Shown here in pieces: positions 1-8,411 of a stretch of DNA of 64,000 nt (position 1 is its first letter; the number at the start of each line of letters is the position of its first letter). The translations under genes and the position numbers were made by a program. Under the pieces are notes generated by a model. It was not told the DNA's origin, did no database searches, and worked only from the letters and a program-made list of their open reading frames with translations. Source of the stretch: JAXHUM01 sp034189325 (lineage in GTDB: Bacteria > Desulfobacterota > DSM-4660 > Desulfatiglandales > Desulfatiglandaceae); contig JAXHUM010000062.1 of assembly GCA_034189325.1 (NCBI GenBank), forward strand, positions 62,001-126,000, read 5' to 3'.

Positions 1-38
1 AATATTTTTCAAACTGGATTATGCAACTCCTCGATCTT

Positions 39-1346
39 TCAGTCCTTTGGAAGGTTGATCTCTTTCAGATCAGGTCCCAGATATTCACGTTCATTTTCTC
101 CCAGGATACCAAGCGACAAGGCGATCAGTGTCCATAGATGGATGACGTAAAATTCGCCGCCATAATGTTCGTTCAGTTCGTGAATTTGGGCATGGCAGTT
201 GTGGCAGGGAACTGCAACGTAATTTGCTTCTGTCGCCATTATCTGGTTGAATTTGATTTTTCCGTATTTGAAACGCGCCTCCGTATATCCGGACTGGAGG
301 TATCCGCCACCGCCACCGCAGCAATAGTTATTGGATCTGTTTGGATACATATCCTTAAAGTTTTCTTGGCCTGCGCAGGCCTTGACAACAAAGCGCAGAT
401 CATCTGCCAATTCGTCCCCAAAGCTCTTTCGAATCTGGTTGCATGGATCCTGAACCGTGAACCTGATCTTCAGGTCCCTGTTCCAGTCGGAATTAACTTT
501 GAGTTTTCCTTCCCTGATCCATTTGGCATAATATTGAGTAATCGGCGCTATTTCGAGATCTGTTTCGATACCATGTTTTTTTACTCCCGCCCACACGGAA
601 TAGGTGGAGTGTCCGCATTCCGTGTTAAGATAGGCCTTGCATCCCAGTTCTTCCGCCGACCTTATAGACTGTTCGGTAACGTGCTTCCAGTTTGCATCAT
701 CCGCCAGGAACATGCAGTAGTTTTCCCCTCCCCATCCTTTTGTACCGTAGGTCCAGTCAACGCCTGCAAGATGGAGAATCTTCCAGAGAGGGATCATCTC
801 GTCCGGTTCGGTCACCGGTTCCCTGGAATTCTGGGACAGAAAAAAGTGTGCCCCCTGTTTGTTAACAGGCGCCTGTAGATCTTCCCATCCCGACTGTGTT
901 TCACGTACCTCTTCCGCCACATCTTCCACGACAAACTCAAAATCCTCCGGCGAAGCGCCCATGGCGCTCCCGCTCTCATTTCTCAGGGCCATATCACAGG
1001 AACCAAGAATACCCTTTGGACGTTCCTCTCTGGGCCAGAGGTTTCTTGCTTCATATATCAACGCTGCGATGTCTATATCCATGGGGCATGCATAGGTGCA
1101 TCTACAACACATGCTGCACATCCACACCCAGGGGTGCCCGGCGATCTCCTCGTCTAGTCCAAAGACAGCCATGCGCAGGAATTTCCGTGGATCCATCCCT
1201 TCCAAACCAGTAGCCGGACACCCGGAGGAACATGTCCCGCAAGTCAGGCAGAGATTTAGGTTGCCTCCTTTTGGGAGTGTCTTCATAACCTTATCCATAA
1301 ACCTGCTTTTCTTTCTTTTTTCAGGTGTTATTATCGTTTCATACAT
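39..1346 (-). CDS. HdrC/HdrB-like iron-sulfur (CCG domain) protein
   Basis: A 435-residue cytoplasmic electron-transfer protein of the heterodisulfide reductase type. The N-terminus has two [4Fe-4S] motifs: C33-x2-C36-x2-C39-x3-C43 and a second Cys set near residues 77-88 (CSMCCRCTYACP). The C-terminal half has CCG-type signatures: DPCNQ near residue 300, YCCGGGGG near 345 and a late CHNC near 383. This is an HdrC-HdrB fusion layout. The start ATG is preceded by TGGAGATG. It is the last gene of the minus-strand reductase island, about 100 bp after the rhodanese gene. Inference: it passes electrons to or from the dehydratase/DCCP enzymes upstream. Family call is firm; the redox partner is unknown. 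Confidence 0.85.
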   Translation of the reverse strand: MYETIITPEKRKKSRFMDKVMKTLPKGGNLNLCLTCGTCSSGCPATGLEGMDPRKFLRMAVFGLDEEIAGHPWVWMCSMCCRCTYACPMDIDIAALIYEARNLWPREERPKGILGSCDMALRNESGSAMGASPEDFEFVVEDVAEEVRETQSGWEDLQAPVNKQGAHFFLSQNSREPVTEPDEMIPLWKILHLAGVDWTYGTKGWGGENYCMFLADDANWKHVTEQSIRSAEELGCKAYLNTECGHSTYSVWAGVKKHGIETDLEIAPITQYYAKWIREGKLKVNSDWNRDLKIRFTVQDPCNQIRKSFGDELADDLRFVVKACAGQENFKDMYPNRSNNYCCGGGGGYLQSGYTEARFKYGKIKFNQIMATEANYVAVPCHNCHAQIHELNEHYGGEFYVIHLWTLIALSLGILGENEREYLGPDLKEINLPKD

Positions 1347-1449
1347 GACATCTCCATTTAAAGCACATTAAACTATTCCCTTCTCTCTGCTTCACCATCT
1401 CCACTTTTATGCAGAATCGTGACTCAAAATAGAACCGGTGCCTGCGTTT

Positions 1450-1971
1450 CTAATCCCCTTTTTCCACTGGAAAGCCGGCCTGAACCCACCCTTTTATTCC
1501 GCCGGGACACCGATAAGCATTCCTGTAACCCAACCTAACGGCCCACATGGCGCCATTGTGGGATCGGGTGCACTTTGTAAATCCGCAATAAAAGACCAAT
1601 GCCCGGTCCTTATCCGGCCCCAAAAGCTTGATAAAGGCGGATTTAGTCTTTTCAGACATCTCCTTTAGTTCCGGTATGGGAAGTTCAAATTGAACCGCCC
1701 CGGGGTAATGCCCTTCTATGAAACCGGCCTCAGGACCGGTAAAAACGATAAGCATTTCTTTTTTCTGATACATCCATTGCTTGAGCTCATCGGTGCGGAC
1801 AATGCCGTAACCCCCTTTTTGAATATCTCTTGCCAGGTTGACGGCTATCTTTTCTGTTTCGACCTCGTTGATGCCTGAGCAAAGGCCGGTGCCGTTCGTG
1901 GTGAATCCAAAGAATAGAACCGTGCAAAACAAGGCCGATACAAATATTTTTTTATCGCTTATTTTCAACAT
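1450..1971 (-). CDS. Exported rhodanese-domain protein
   Basis: A 173-residue protein with an N-terminal signal peptide (hydrophobic residues about 9-30). A rhodanese-like fold follows: GHYPGAVQF near residues 88-95, the presumptive active-site loop FYCGFTKC with C129 and C134, and the typical ending GGIKGW.QAGFPV. Rhodaneses move sulfane sulfur or act as redox thiol proteins; the export signal places this one in the periplasm. Its ribosome-binding site (AGAAAGGAGAG, 3 nt before ATG) lies inside a duplicated fragment of a DCCP gene, so its translation signal appears to derive from that rearrangement. The loop departs from the usual CxxGxR active site, so enzymatic activity is uncertain. Confidence 0.8.
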   Translation of the reverse strand: MLKISDKKIFVSALFCTVLFFGFTTNGTGLCSGINEVETEKIAVNLARDIQKGGYGIVRTDELKQWMYQKKEMLIVFTGPEAGFIEGHYPGAVQFELPIPELKEMSEKTKSAFIKLLGPDKDRALVFYCGFTKCTRSHNGAMWAVRLGYRNAYRCPGGIKGWVQAGFPVEKGD

Positions 1972-1974
1972 ATT

Positions 1975-2063
1975 CTCTCCTTTCTCTCATGATCTCGATA
2001 AAAGCCGATATTCTTGTGGTGAGCTGCTCGATATCGGCGATTGATTAATAGGTCCCCAGGTGG
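1975..2063 (-). pseudogene. Relic of a DCCP (YjiM-like) gene 3' end
   Basis: Positions 1975-2039 are identical base for base to 5591-5655, the 3' part of the intact DCCP gene (codons for about residues 364-385). Homology continues with scattered mismatches to 2063, then stops. In the reading frame of the intact gene the fragment carries an in-frame TAA near 2046, and nothing upstream of 2063 resembles the family. It is therefore a non-coding remnant of a partial duplication or deletion. It directly abuts the rhodanese start codon and supplies its ribosome-binding site. Confidence 0.85.
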
Positions 2064-2134
2064 TTATCCTTTCCCTTTGCGGTTTTTTCGCTACTCATCT
2101 TTATTTTGTCAAAATAATACCGTATCCTGGTTTA

Positions 2135-3508
2135 TTAACCTCGCCTTGCCTTAAGCATTTCCATGAATCCTTCGATTCTGGTGCGCAAATCCCCTTTCAT
2201 TCCAAACTTTCCGTCCACTCCAACTTCTATGGGTATATCTTCCATCACTGTCAACAGGCACGGTATCCCCAGTTCTTTTTTTATTCTGTCAGCCACATAA
2301 CGTCCAAATTGCGGATCTAACTGACATCCCCATACTCCGGTGAAGAGAACGCCGTCAGGATTGTATTTTTTTATGGAATCAATAATCCAACTGGTTCGAT
2401 CCTCCAATGGAACGCCCGGGGCCCACGGCCACTTTTCCAGATACCATTGCGCTATCGCTTCATAGGGGTCGCCTTTTTCGTCAACATCTTCAACACCAAG
2501 ATAAAAGCTGTCTGCCACCTCCGGACCAAGCAGTATCCCTCCAAGCCTCTCAACAAAGGAGAAAGTAGGAGGAGCCGGCATTTTTTCGCACATATATATT
2601 TTTATGGGATTCTCCACAACTCCGGCTCCGGGGATACCTTTATCAAGTCTTTCCCTGATTTCTTCAATGGCCTGCTCATTAACGCATTTGAGCGCAACCG
2701 GATCCCCTGACTCCCATATCGACATGGACACAAGGAAATTTTCCATGCCGGCAACGGGCGGAGTCTTGGCTGAAGATACTATGTCTACATACTCACGATA
2801 TGTTCTACGGAGATCATTCATCATCCTTATGCCTCTGCGAAGGTCCTCATTTGACGGTTGCTTGCCTGCTATCCTGCCCAGCCTGGCAGCCAGCTTATGA
2901 AGCTGCCCGGCCACATAATCCAAAGCCCACGGCTTCCCTTTCCCGTTGTAAGGAACATCAACGTAATGGAGCGGAATTTCCGGCCACTGCCGCAGTAAAT
3001 TCTCGATACATGGGATATCCCCTCCGAACGAGGTGCCGTAAAGGACCAGATCAGCAGGGATTGTGCCGTCCTTAACCCAAAGGGCAATCATTGGTTCACC
3101 AGGACAGGACTCAAAAGAAGCAAAGCGGTGGCCCTCCTGCTGGAAGGCAAAGTTTCCTGCAATCAGCATTTCCATAATGCAGGGCATCACCGAAACAAAG
3201 GATGCCCCGCACCCGAAGATTAACTCCGGAAAAGTCATAAAAGAGGCTACTACCGGCATCCCCTTTTCTTTCAATTTTTTCACACGTTCCAATGTTGTTA
3301 CCAGGAGATAACGATGTTTCCAAACATTGGCCAGTTTGAAATCGGCGGGCCAGTCAGGAAGATGAGTGTAATGTGTTTGGAAGGAAGAGAGACAGTCTTG
3401 AAGCGCCTTCTCCGGGGATACTTTTGTTCCATCCATCAATGTAATATCGTCAGTTTCTATTAACGCTTCCCTTAATTCCAATAATTCCGGCGGCAATTCC
3501 ATATCCAT
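2135..3508 (-). CDS. 2-hydroxyacyl-CoA dehydratase family subunit (alpha-type)
   Basis: A 457-residue member of the HgdA/HgdB-BcrB/BcrC superfamily, whose enzymes use an iron-sulfur cluster and single-electron chemistry to dehydrate 2-hydroxyacyl-CoA or reduce aromatic acyl-CoA. Family features include the MPVVASFMTFPELIFGCGAS strand, Cys in FESCPGEP and GGDIPC, and the C-terminal GVLFTGVWGCQLDP followed by LRTRIEGFMEML. Start chosen at ATG with GGAGGG about 10 nt upstream. It lies 16 bp after the 386-residue subunit gene, so the two probably form a heterodimer activated by the adjacent ATPase. The substrate cannot be read from sequence. Confidence 0.82.
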   Translation of the reverse strand: MDMELPPELLELREALIETDDITLMDGTKVSPEKALQDCLSSFQTHYTHLPDWPADFKLANVWKHRYLLVTTLERVKKLKEKGMPVVASFMTFPELIFGCGASFVSVMPCIMEMLIAGNFAFQQEGHRFASFESCPGEPMIALWVKDGTIPADLVLYGTSFGGDIPCIENLLRQWPEIPLHYVDVPYNGKGKPWALDYVAGQLHKLAARLGRIAGKQPSNEDLRRGIRMMNDLRRTYREYVDIVSSAKTPPVAGMENFLVSMSIWESGDPVALKCVNEQAIEEIRERLDKGIPGAGVVENPIKIYMCEKMPAPPTFSFVERLGGILLGPEVADSFYLGVEDVDEKGDPYEAIAQWYLEKWPWAPGVPLEDRTSWIIDSIKKYNPDGVLFTGVWGCQLDPQFGRYVADRIKKELGIPCLLTVMEDIPIEVGVDGKFGMKGDLRTRIEGFMEMLKARRG

Positions 3509-3524
3509 TTATTTGTCCCTCCAC

Positions 3525-4685
3525 TTATCTTTTTTTTGTTTCCATAGCTTCCATAAAGCCCTCTACACGTGTCCAGAGTGATCCATAGGAATCACCGTAT
3601 TCCCAGTGTATAGGAAGCAATGGTGTGCCAGTCTTTTTGGCAAGAACCGCTTTCGTCTCATCGTCTTTAAACGCAAAGGGGTCGCAAAAACGAAGACAAT
3701 AATAGACCACGCCGTCAACCTGGTTTTCCTTGATGAGTTTGAGCATATGATCTAACCGCCTGTCTTTTTCCAGGTCAGGGTCCTGAGCTGATGAGCAAGG
3801 GCAGCTGTGAAGATACGTTGATGCAATCCCCTCAATTGTTGGTTCCTCTATGCTAAGACCGTCAAAGGTCCGGATACCCGTACAAAGGGTATCAGTTACA
3901 ATTCTTCCTCCGGCCCCCTCGATAGTGTCAATAAGCAGGTTGTCCATGGGAAGCACCGGAGAACCGGAAAGCATTAGCCTTGCCCTGTTGTCCGTAGGTT
4001 CCTGTATCCCCAGTGTGTCTATCTCCTCAATGACCTCCCGAAGCAGAGTTTGATAGTGCTGAGGATCGAGGAGAAAACCTGCATGGATGAGTCGGAAAAG
4101 CTGAGGCCAGGTCAAAGGAGAACCCTCCTTGCTTTGCGTCTCGTATAATTTTGTCAGGTCTTCTTTGATATTGTTGGAAAGTTCTACTGATTCAAATAAT
4201 TTTCCTTCATCTAATTTCTTTCCGGTTTGTTTCTCAAGTTCCTGAGAAAACCACTTGACCTCCCTGGTAAAGTACTCTGTTTCCTCATTTCCCGGGGGGA
4301 GCTGGGGAAGATGAATAGGAAACATAGGTTTCCCCGTATATGCCTTTAAGACCTCAAGCGCCCTGCTTACTGTCAGGCAGATGACCGAGCCCGTTATTAT
4401 GTCAATATTCTCATGGTAAAAGCTCGTCTCATCGAGGAATTCACCCACTACCGACTTTATATAAGGGCATGTAAATTGATGAATGAATTCCTTGCCTGAA
4501 GCCATGTGCGTAGGCGCGGCATTCCCAACACGAATTGGGATCATCCCGTGAGCGTAAATGAGTTCAACAGGCACTCTGCAGCAGAGATAACCGACCACCT
4601 TTGTTCCCTCTTTCCTGGCCTTTTTTATTTCTTCCTTTCGATCTTCAACTAACTGATCTATCTTCTCAAGTGCTTTGATTTTCAT
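3525..4685 (-). CDS. 2-hydroxyacyl-CoA dehydratase family subunit (beta-type)
   Basis: A 386-residue member of the same superfamily, close in length to HgdB or BcrC-type subunits. N-terminal VVGYLCCRVPVELIYAHGM, then FTCPYIKS, a central LSGSPVLPMDN, CPCSSAQDPD, a DGVVYYCLRFCDP cysteine region and the C-terminal WTRVEGFMEAM typify the family. The start ATG overlaps the stop of the upstream activase (ATGA), and AAGGGAG precedes it, implying translational coupling with activase and partner subunit. It should form the catalytic heterodimer with the 457-residue protein. Whether the complex is a dehydratase or an acyl-CoA reductase is open. Confidence 0.83.
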   Translation of the reverse strand: MKIKALEKIDQLVEDRKEEIKKARKEGTKVVGYLCCRVPVELIYAHGMIPIRVGNAAPTHMASGKEFIHQFTCPYIKSVVGEFLDETSFYHENIDIITGSVICLTVSRALEVLKAYTGKPMFPIHLPQLPPGNEETEYFTREVKWFSQELEKQTGKKLDEGKLFESVELSNNIKEDLTKLYETQSKEGSPLTWPQLFRLIHAGFLLDPQHYQTLLREVIEEIDTLGIQEPTDNRARLMLSGSPVLPMDNLLIDTIEGAGGRIVTDTLCTGIRTFDGLSIEEPTIEGIASTYLHSCPCSSAQDPDLEKDRRLDHMLKLIKENQVDGVVYYCLRFCDPFAFKDDETKAVLAKKTGTPLLPIHWEYGDSYGSLWTRVEGFMEAMETKKR

Positions 4686-5476
4686 GGTTGACTTCTCCCT
4701 TCAAATGAATTCCTTGCCAACAGAGCCGCGCCCAGAGCGCCTGTGATTTGAGGATCTGTGTCCACAAGTGCAAATTTTACCTGGAGGAAATCCTCCAATG
4801 CCTTTTTCACCCCAACGTTCTTGGCCACTCCACCTACCATCATCAAATCACTATGTACGCCGAAGGACCTGGCCATATTGCCCACTCGCCCGGCAATACT
4901 CGTATGGATGCCTGCAGCTATATCCTCTTTTGGCCGTTTGCTGGCCAAGAGTGAAATAATCTCTGTCTCAGCAAAAACAGCACAGGTATTGCTTAAACTT
5001 ACCGGATTATTTGACTGGAGTGAGAATTCACCCAGTTCATCAAGCTCGATTTCCAAAGCATGTGCCATCACTTCCAGAAAGCGGCCGGTGCCGGCGGCAC
5101 ATTTATCATTCATTGCGAATTCAATCATATTCCCCTGTTCATCGAGTCTCAAGATCTTGCTGTCCTGCCCTCCTATGTCTATGACTGTTCTAGCTTCGGG
5201 GCATAGATGGTGCGCTCCCCTTCCATGACAGGTCAGCTCCGTAACTGTCTTGTCAACCGCAGGAAGAGCGATCCTTCCATATCCGGTCGCGACAGTATAG
5301 GCGATATCCTCCTTTGTTAAGTGAGCTTTAGACAGACCAATCTCCAAGGCCTTCTCCGCAGCTTTTTCAGGGTCAGAACGAGAGTCAACAATGGATGACG
5401 ACAAAATATTTCCGTTGTTCAAAATGACACATTTGGTCACCAGTGAACCAACGTCAAAGCCAGCAAAAACAGACAT
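4682..5476 (-). CDS. BadF/BadG/BcrA/BcrD-type activase ATPase (HgdC-like)
   Basis: A 264-residue ASKHA-fold ATPase that injects a low-potential electron into the neighbouring dehydratase-type enzyme at the cost of ATP. Visible motifs are phosphate loop 1 GFDVGS (6-11), VIDIGGQDSK (about 98-107), and the two Cys that bridge one [4Fe-4S] cluster between subunits of the homodimer: C126 in NDKCAAGTG and C165 in SNTCAVFAETE. ATG follows AAGGAGAGAAA. It overlaps the next gene by ATGA, so its dedicated partner is the 386/457-residue pair. Length and motifs match HgdC-type archerases. Confidence 0.92.
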   Translation of the reverse strand: MSVFAGFDVGSLVTKCVILNNGNILSSSIVDSRSDPEKAAEKALEIGLSKAHLTKEDIAYTVATGYGRIALPAVDKTVTELTCHGRGAHHLCPEARTVIDIGGQDSKILRLDEQGNMIEFAMNDKCAAGTGRFLEVMAHALEIELDELGEFSLQSNNPVSLSNTCAVFAETEIISLLASKRPKEDIAAGIHTSIAGRVGNMARSFGVHSDLMMVGGVAKNVGVKKALEDFLQVKFALVDTDPQITGALGAALLARNSFEGRSQP

Positions 5477-5519
5477 TTTCTCTCCTTGATTTCTACTAGA
5501 ATATTTATATTCATCTCTT

Positions 5520-5543
5520 ACGGCCGCGTATGATCACGGCCGT
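5520..5543. other. Intercistronic inverted repeat
   Basis: ACGGCCG (5520-5526) and CGGCCGT (5537-5543) form a 7-bp GC-rich stem with a 10-nt loop. It lies between the DCCP gene and the second activase gene on the minus strand. No T-run follows, so it may be an mRNA processing or stability hairpin that separates the two activase/enzyme pairs rather than a full terminator. Confidence 0.45.
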
Positions 5544-5567
5544 GCAACGAGCCGATACGACTATTTT

Positions 5568-6749
5568 TTACTGCTTATTTGGAACGTACTCTCTCCTTTC
5601 TCTCATGATCTCGATAAAAGCCGATATTCTTGTGGTGAGCTGCTCGATATCGGCGGTTGAATAATCAGTTTCCAGGTGGAGAAACGGTAGATTCCCCCAA
5701 TGCTCCCGGTTGTGCTGCTGCAATACAGCATCTTCAATAGCGAAGGTATGGCAGGCCTGCCATGTGATATCGATGATGCCGTCAATAGAGTACTCTTTTA
5801 TGATGTCTCCGATGAGATCGGGCCGTCCCGGATTTGGGGACATGCAGGGACATGGTATGTTCAGATACCTCTCTGCCATTGCTTCCATGGGATCACTTCC
5901 ATTGTCTTCCTCTACAAGAGAAAATCCCCTGTATCCCGTGCACATCTCGAAAGCCACTACACTCGCCCCGCATTTTTCTATAATGGTAACTACCTTTTCC
6001 GACCCTATGGAGACCGGACATCCTGTAAGCAAAACCCTTGGTGTTCCTCCGGGGAAAGGCGACATACCTTTGAGCGCAATCTCCTTTACCTCGTCGATTA
6101 GCTGATAGGCTAGATCGATGCCATATTCGTAATCCGCGTTGAAGAACAGAAGCAATAAGGCCTTCAACATATCAATACCCGTCATCGGCGCAGGGTCGAG
6201 TCTGTTCAATTCATGAAGGGAGCGAGCGGCAATACGTTGTCTATTCATCATCCGGATGGTTTCCCACAGGCTTTCGGATGTGATGGTGACCTCGCAGGTA
6301 TCTTCCAGGATTTTCTTGAAAAGATTCATTTCCTCCAGCCAGCTTCGTTGAGCCCCGGCCCGGTCCGCGCCGGGGGGTAGATGAATCACATGCATGGGCC
6401 TGTATTCTTTCAATAATTCAAACATCTTCTTTTTACCGTCACAGGTGGTTTCGGCAATGACAATGTTGGAAAGACGAAAAAAGGGGCAGGTGTCGGTAAT
6501 GGCAAAACCGAAACTCGATTTGATAAGGGGGCAAAGATTTCGAGGAAGGATCTTTTCAGCAGCAGGGATAGGGCTCTGGGATGTCCCGCAAAGACCTACC
6601 GGGACAGCTCCGGCGGCAAGGATCAGCTCATAAGGAGCATACCCGCAGTAAGTGCCCACTACTTTCTTGCCGTTTTTCCTGGCGTGTTCAACAGCCAAAA
6701 GATTCTGGTTTCTAAAATCATCAAAATATTTCATGGACTCAGGTCGCAT
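5568..6749 (-). CDS. Double-cubane cluster protein (YjiM-like, 2-HAD family)
   Basis: A 393-residue protein resembling E. coli YjiM, of the double-cubane cluster protein (DCCP) branch of the 2-hydroxyacyl-CoA dehydratase family. Family blocks with conserved Cys are GTYCGYAPYE (C35), GLCGTS (C54), LPRNLCPLIKSSFGF (C73), TDTCPFF (C88) and ETTCDGKKKMF (C103). Later blocks are LLTGCPV, FEMCTGYRG, PCPCMSPNPGR, WQACHTF and the ending ETDYSTADIEQLTTRISAFIE. Known DCCPs carry an [8Fe-9S] double cubane and catalyse ATP-dependent small-molecule reductions with their activase. ATG follows GAGGATATATGTT. Its activase is encoded 28 bp upstream. Physiological substrate unknown. Confidence 0.88.
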   Translation of the reverse strand: MRPESMKYFDDFRNQNLLAVEHARKNGKKVVGTYCGYAPYELILAAGAVPVGLCGTSQSPIPAAEKILPRNLCPLIKSSFGFAITDTCPFFRLSNIVIAETTCDGKKKMFELLKEYRPMHVIHLPPGADRAGAQRSWLEEMNLFKKILEDTCEVTITSESLWETIRMMNRQRIAARSLHELNRLDPAPMTGIDMLKALLLLFFNADYEYGIDLAYQLIDEVKEIALKGMSPFPGGTPRVLLTGCPVSIGSEKVVTIIEKCGASVVAFEMCTGYRGFSLVEEDNGSDPMEAMAERYLNIPCPCMSPNPGRPDLIGDIIKEYSIDGIIDITWQACHTFAIEDAVLQQHNREHWGNLPFLHLETDYSTADIEQLTTRISAFIEIMRERREYVPNKQ

Positions 6750-6777
6750 AACATATATCCTCGATTAAAATTTTTGA

Positions 6778-7533
6778 TTATTTCCTTTCCGCGTACAAAG
6801 CCGCGCCCAGGGCTCCTACCATGTCAGGGTTGTCCGGAATCATTACGGTGTCTTGGAGTTTTTCCTCTAAAAGTGATCTTACACAGGGATTGTGAGCAAC
6901 GCCGCCTGCAAAGAGAACAGGTCCCTTTCCGTCAACTCGGCTGAGCATTGAAAAGGTTCGATCAACAATGGCCTGATGCAACCCCATTGCAATGTTTGCA
7001 GGCCTTTCACCCCGAGCCATAAGAGATGTGGCCTCGCTTTCGGCAAAGACCGTGCACATGCTGTTTATATGAATTCTTTTATCAGCCTCTAATGCGAACC
7101 CCCCGAAGGATTCAATGGGAACCTGGAGAGCCGTAGCCATGAATTCGAGAAACTTCCCTGTTCCCGCTGCACAACGATCATTCATCTCGAATTTTGCCAC
7201 CTTCCCGTCGGAGTTGAGAGAGATGACCTTGGTGTCCTGCCCCCCGATATCAAGCACCGTTCGGGCATCCGGCCATACCCGCCCGGCTCCCAGGGCATAT
7301 GCCTGAATTTCCGTGATCGCCGAGACATTATCGCTGTTCCCGCTGTCAGTGAAAAGTTCTCGCCCGTAGCCGGTGGCAACGATTTTGGTGGCCTCAATGC
7401 CTTTCATTAAACGCTCACACTGGGCCAACGGAGCAAAGGTGGTCTCTGTCTTAGCGCAATGAACTATATGTCCGTCTTTCAGGATCACCAGTTCAATAGA
7501 ACGTGAGCCAATGTCTATGCCTGCATATTTCAT
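6778..7533 (-). CDS. DCCP activase/reductase (YjiL-like, BadF/BadG family)
   Basis: A 251-residue ASKHA ATPase like E. coli YjiL. Motifs are AGIDIGS (4-10), VLDIGGQDTK (about 93-102), C121 in NDRCAAGTG and C160 in NSMCTVFAESE, the two Cys of the dimer-bridging [4Fe-4S] cluster, and a C-terminal GGVAHNP and GALGAAL. It precedes the DCCP gene by 28 bp, the usual pairing of DCCP with its electron-donating ATPase. It is distinct from the 264-residue activase at 4682-5476, so the island carries two activase/enzyme sets. Confidence 0.9.
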   Translation of the reverse strand: MKYAGIDIGSRSIELVILKDGHIVHCAKTETTFAPLAQCERLMKGIEATKIVATGYGRELFTDSGNSDNVSAITEIQAYALGAGRVWPDARTVLDIGGQDTKVISLNSDGKVAKFEMNDRCAAGTGKFLEFMATALQVPIESFGGFALEADKRIHINSMCTVFAESEATSLMARGERPANIAMGLHQAIVDRTFSMLSRVDGKGPVLFAGGVAHNPCVRSLLEEKLQDTVMIPDNPDMVGALGAALYAERK

Positions 7534-7575
7534 GTGGATTAACTCTCTTTGCCCATCTGCCTTTTAATACAGATT

Positions 7576-8400
7576 TTATGATCCATGTTCCTGATCCTTT
7601 TGTGTCAAATAGAGACCTGTGTAATAATTTTGACCGTACCTGACCTCGAGATCATCCCTTTTTAGTTTCATCAGCCGTGCTTCAATCTCGGCCTTTTTCT
7701 GATCGGGTTCCGTCAGGTTCAGGGTGGCATAAAGACCATTCACGATCGCCGTGAATTTATTGAAGGGAAAACCAATGGCCAACTCGTCATCCCCCCAACC
7801 ACTCATAAATCGTGTGCCGGAACAGAGAAGCGAAACATTGATGGAATTACTCTCAAAGGGGAAGGCCGTGCATTCAGAGCATATCGCCTGATTCCCCGAC
7901 ATTTTATACGATGTCTTGTAGCCGTAGATATGGGTGTAAGCCTGGATTACTCTCATGGCCGTATAAGGGTTGCTGACAATCAAGATGACATGCGGATCGT
8001 CTTCATAATCCTCAAGGGGTTTGACCATAACGCCGTGGGCTTTGTGCCGGCACAAAGTCATATGCTGCCGAATGTTTTTGGAAATGGTCAGGTCCTGATA
8101 CAGGCCCAGGCTCATGTAATGGCGGCCGGAAGAAAAAAATTCGTCCGGTTCTATGATGCCGAGCGTCCGTGCGGATGACAAACATCCGAAATTTTCATAC
8201 ACAGCCTTGACTTTTTTGCCGGACATGGCCCTCTTCACCATGACACAGAAGGGCATTTTAGTCGTCAAGGGCTGGGCGTCCGCTTTTTCAAGTTCATCCT
8301 GATCAAACAAAAATCTGACGCCGACAATTTTCCTTTTCAGTTTCAGGGCACAATAGGCTTTTTCAAGGGCATCCTGAATTTTCTTTTTATTTATGGTCAT
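7576..8400 (-). CDS. DUF169 family protein
   Basis: A 274-residue soluble protein recognised as DUF169 from its overall pattern: an N-terminal KRKIVGVRFLF strand, MPFCVMVKRA, the FGCLSSARTLG block, VSNPYTAMRVIQAYT, and the Cys-containing AICSECTAFPF segment. A gap of 42 bp separates it from the DCCP activase and 11 bp from metQ. DUF169 proteins are common in strict anaerobes and have no firmly established function. The three or four conserved Cys could bind a metal or cluster, which is inference. Its position between an importer and a reductase suggests handling of the imported compound or of the cofactor. Confidence 0.75.
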   Translation of the reverse strand: MTINKKKIQDALEKAYCALKLKRKIVGVRFLFDQDELEKADAQPLTTKMPFCVMVKRAMSGKKVKAVYENFGCLSSARTLGIIEPDEFFSSGRHYMSLGLYQDLTISKNIRQHMTLCRHKAHGVMVKPLEDYEDDPHVILIVSNPYTAMRVIQAYTHIYGYKTSYKMSGNQAICSECTAFPFESNSINVSLLCSGTRFMSGWGDDELAIGFPFNKFTAIVNGLYATLNLTEPDQKKAEIEARLMKLKRDDLEVRYGQNYYTGLYLTQKDQEHGS

Positions 8401-8411
8401 GCTCGAACCGT

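Noticed and set aside
138..878. 246-codon plus-strand frame opposite the HdrC/B-like gene
   Set aside because: It is the antisense shadow of a gene with clear Fe-S motifs; no ribosome-binding site and no domain.
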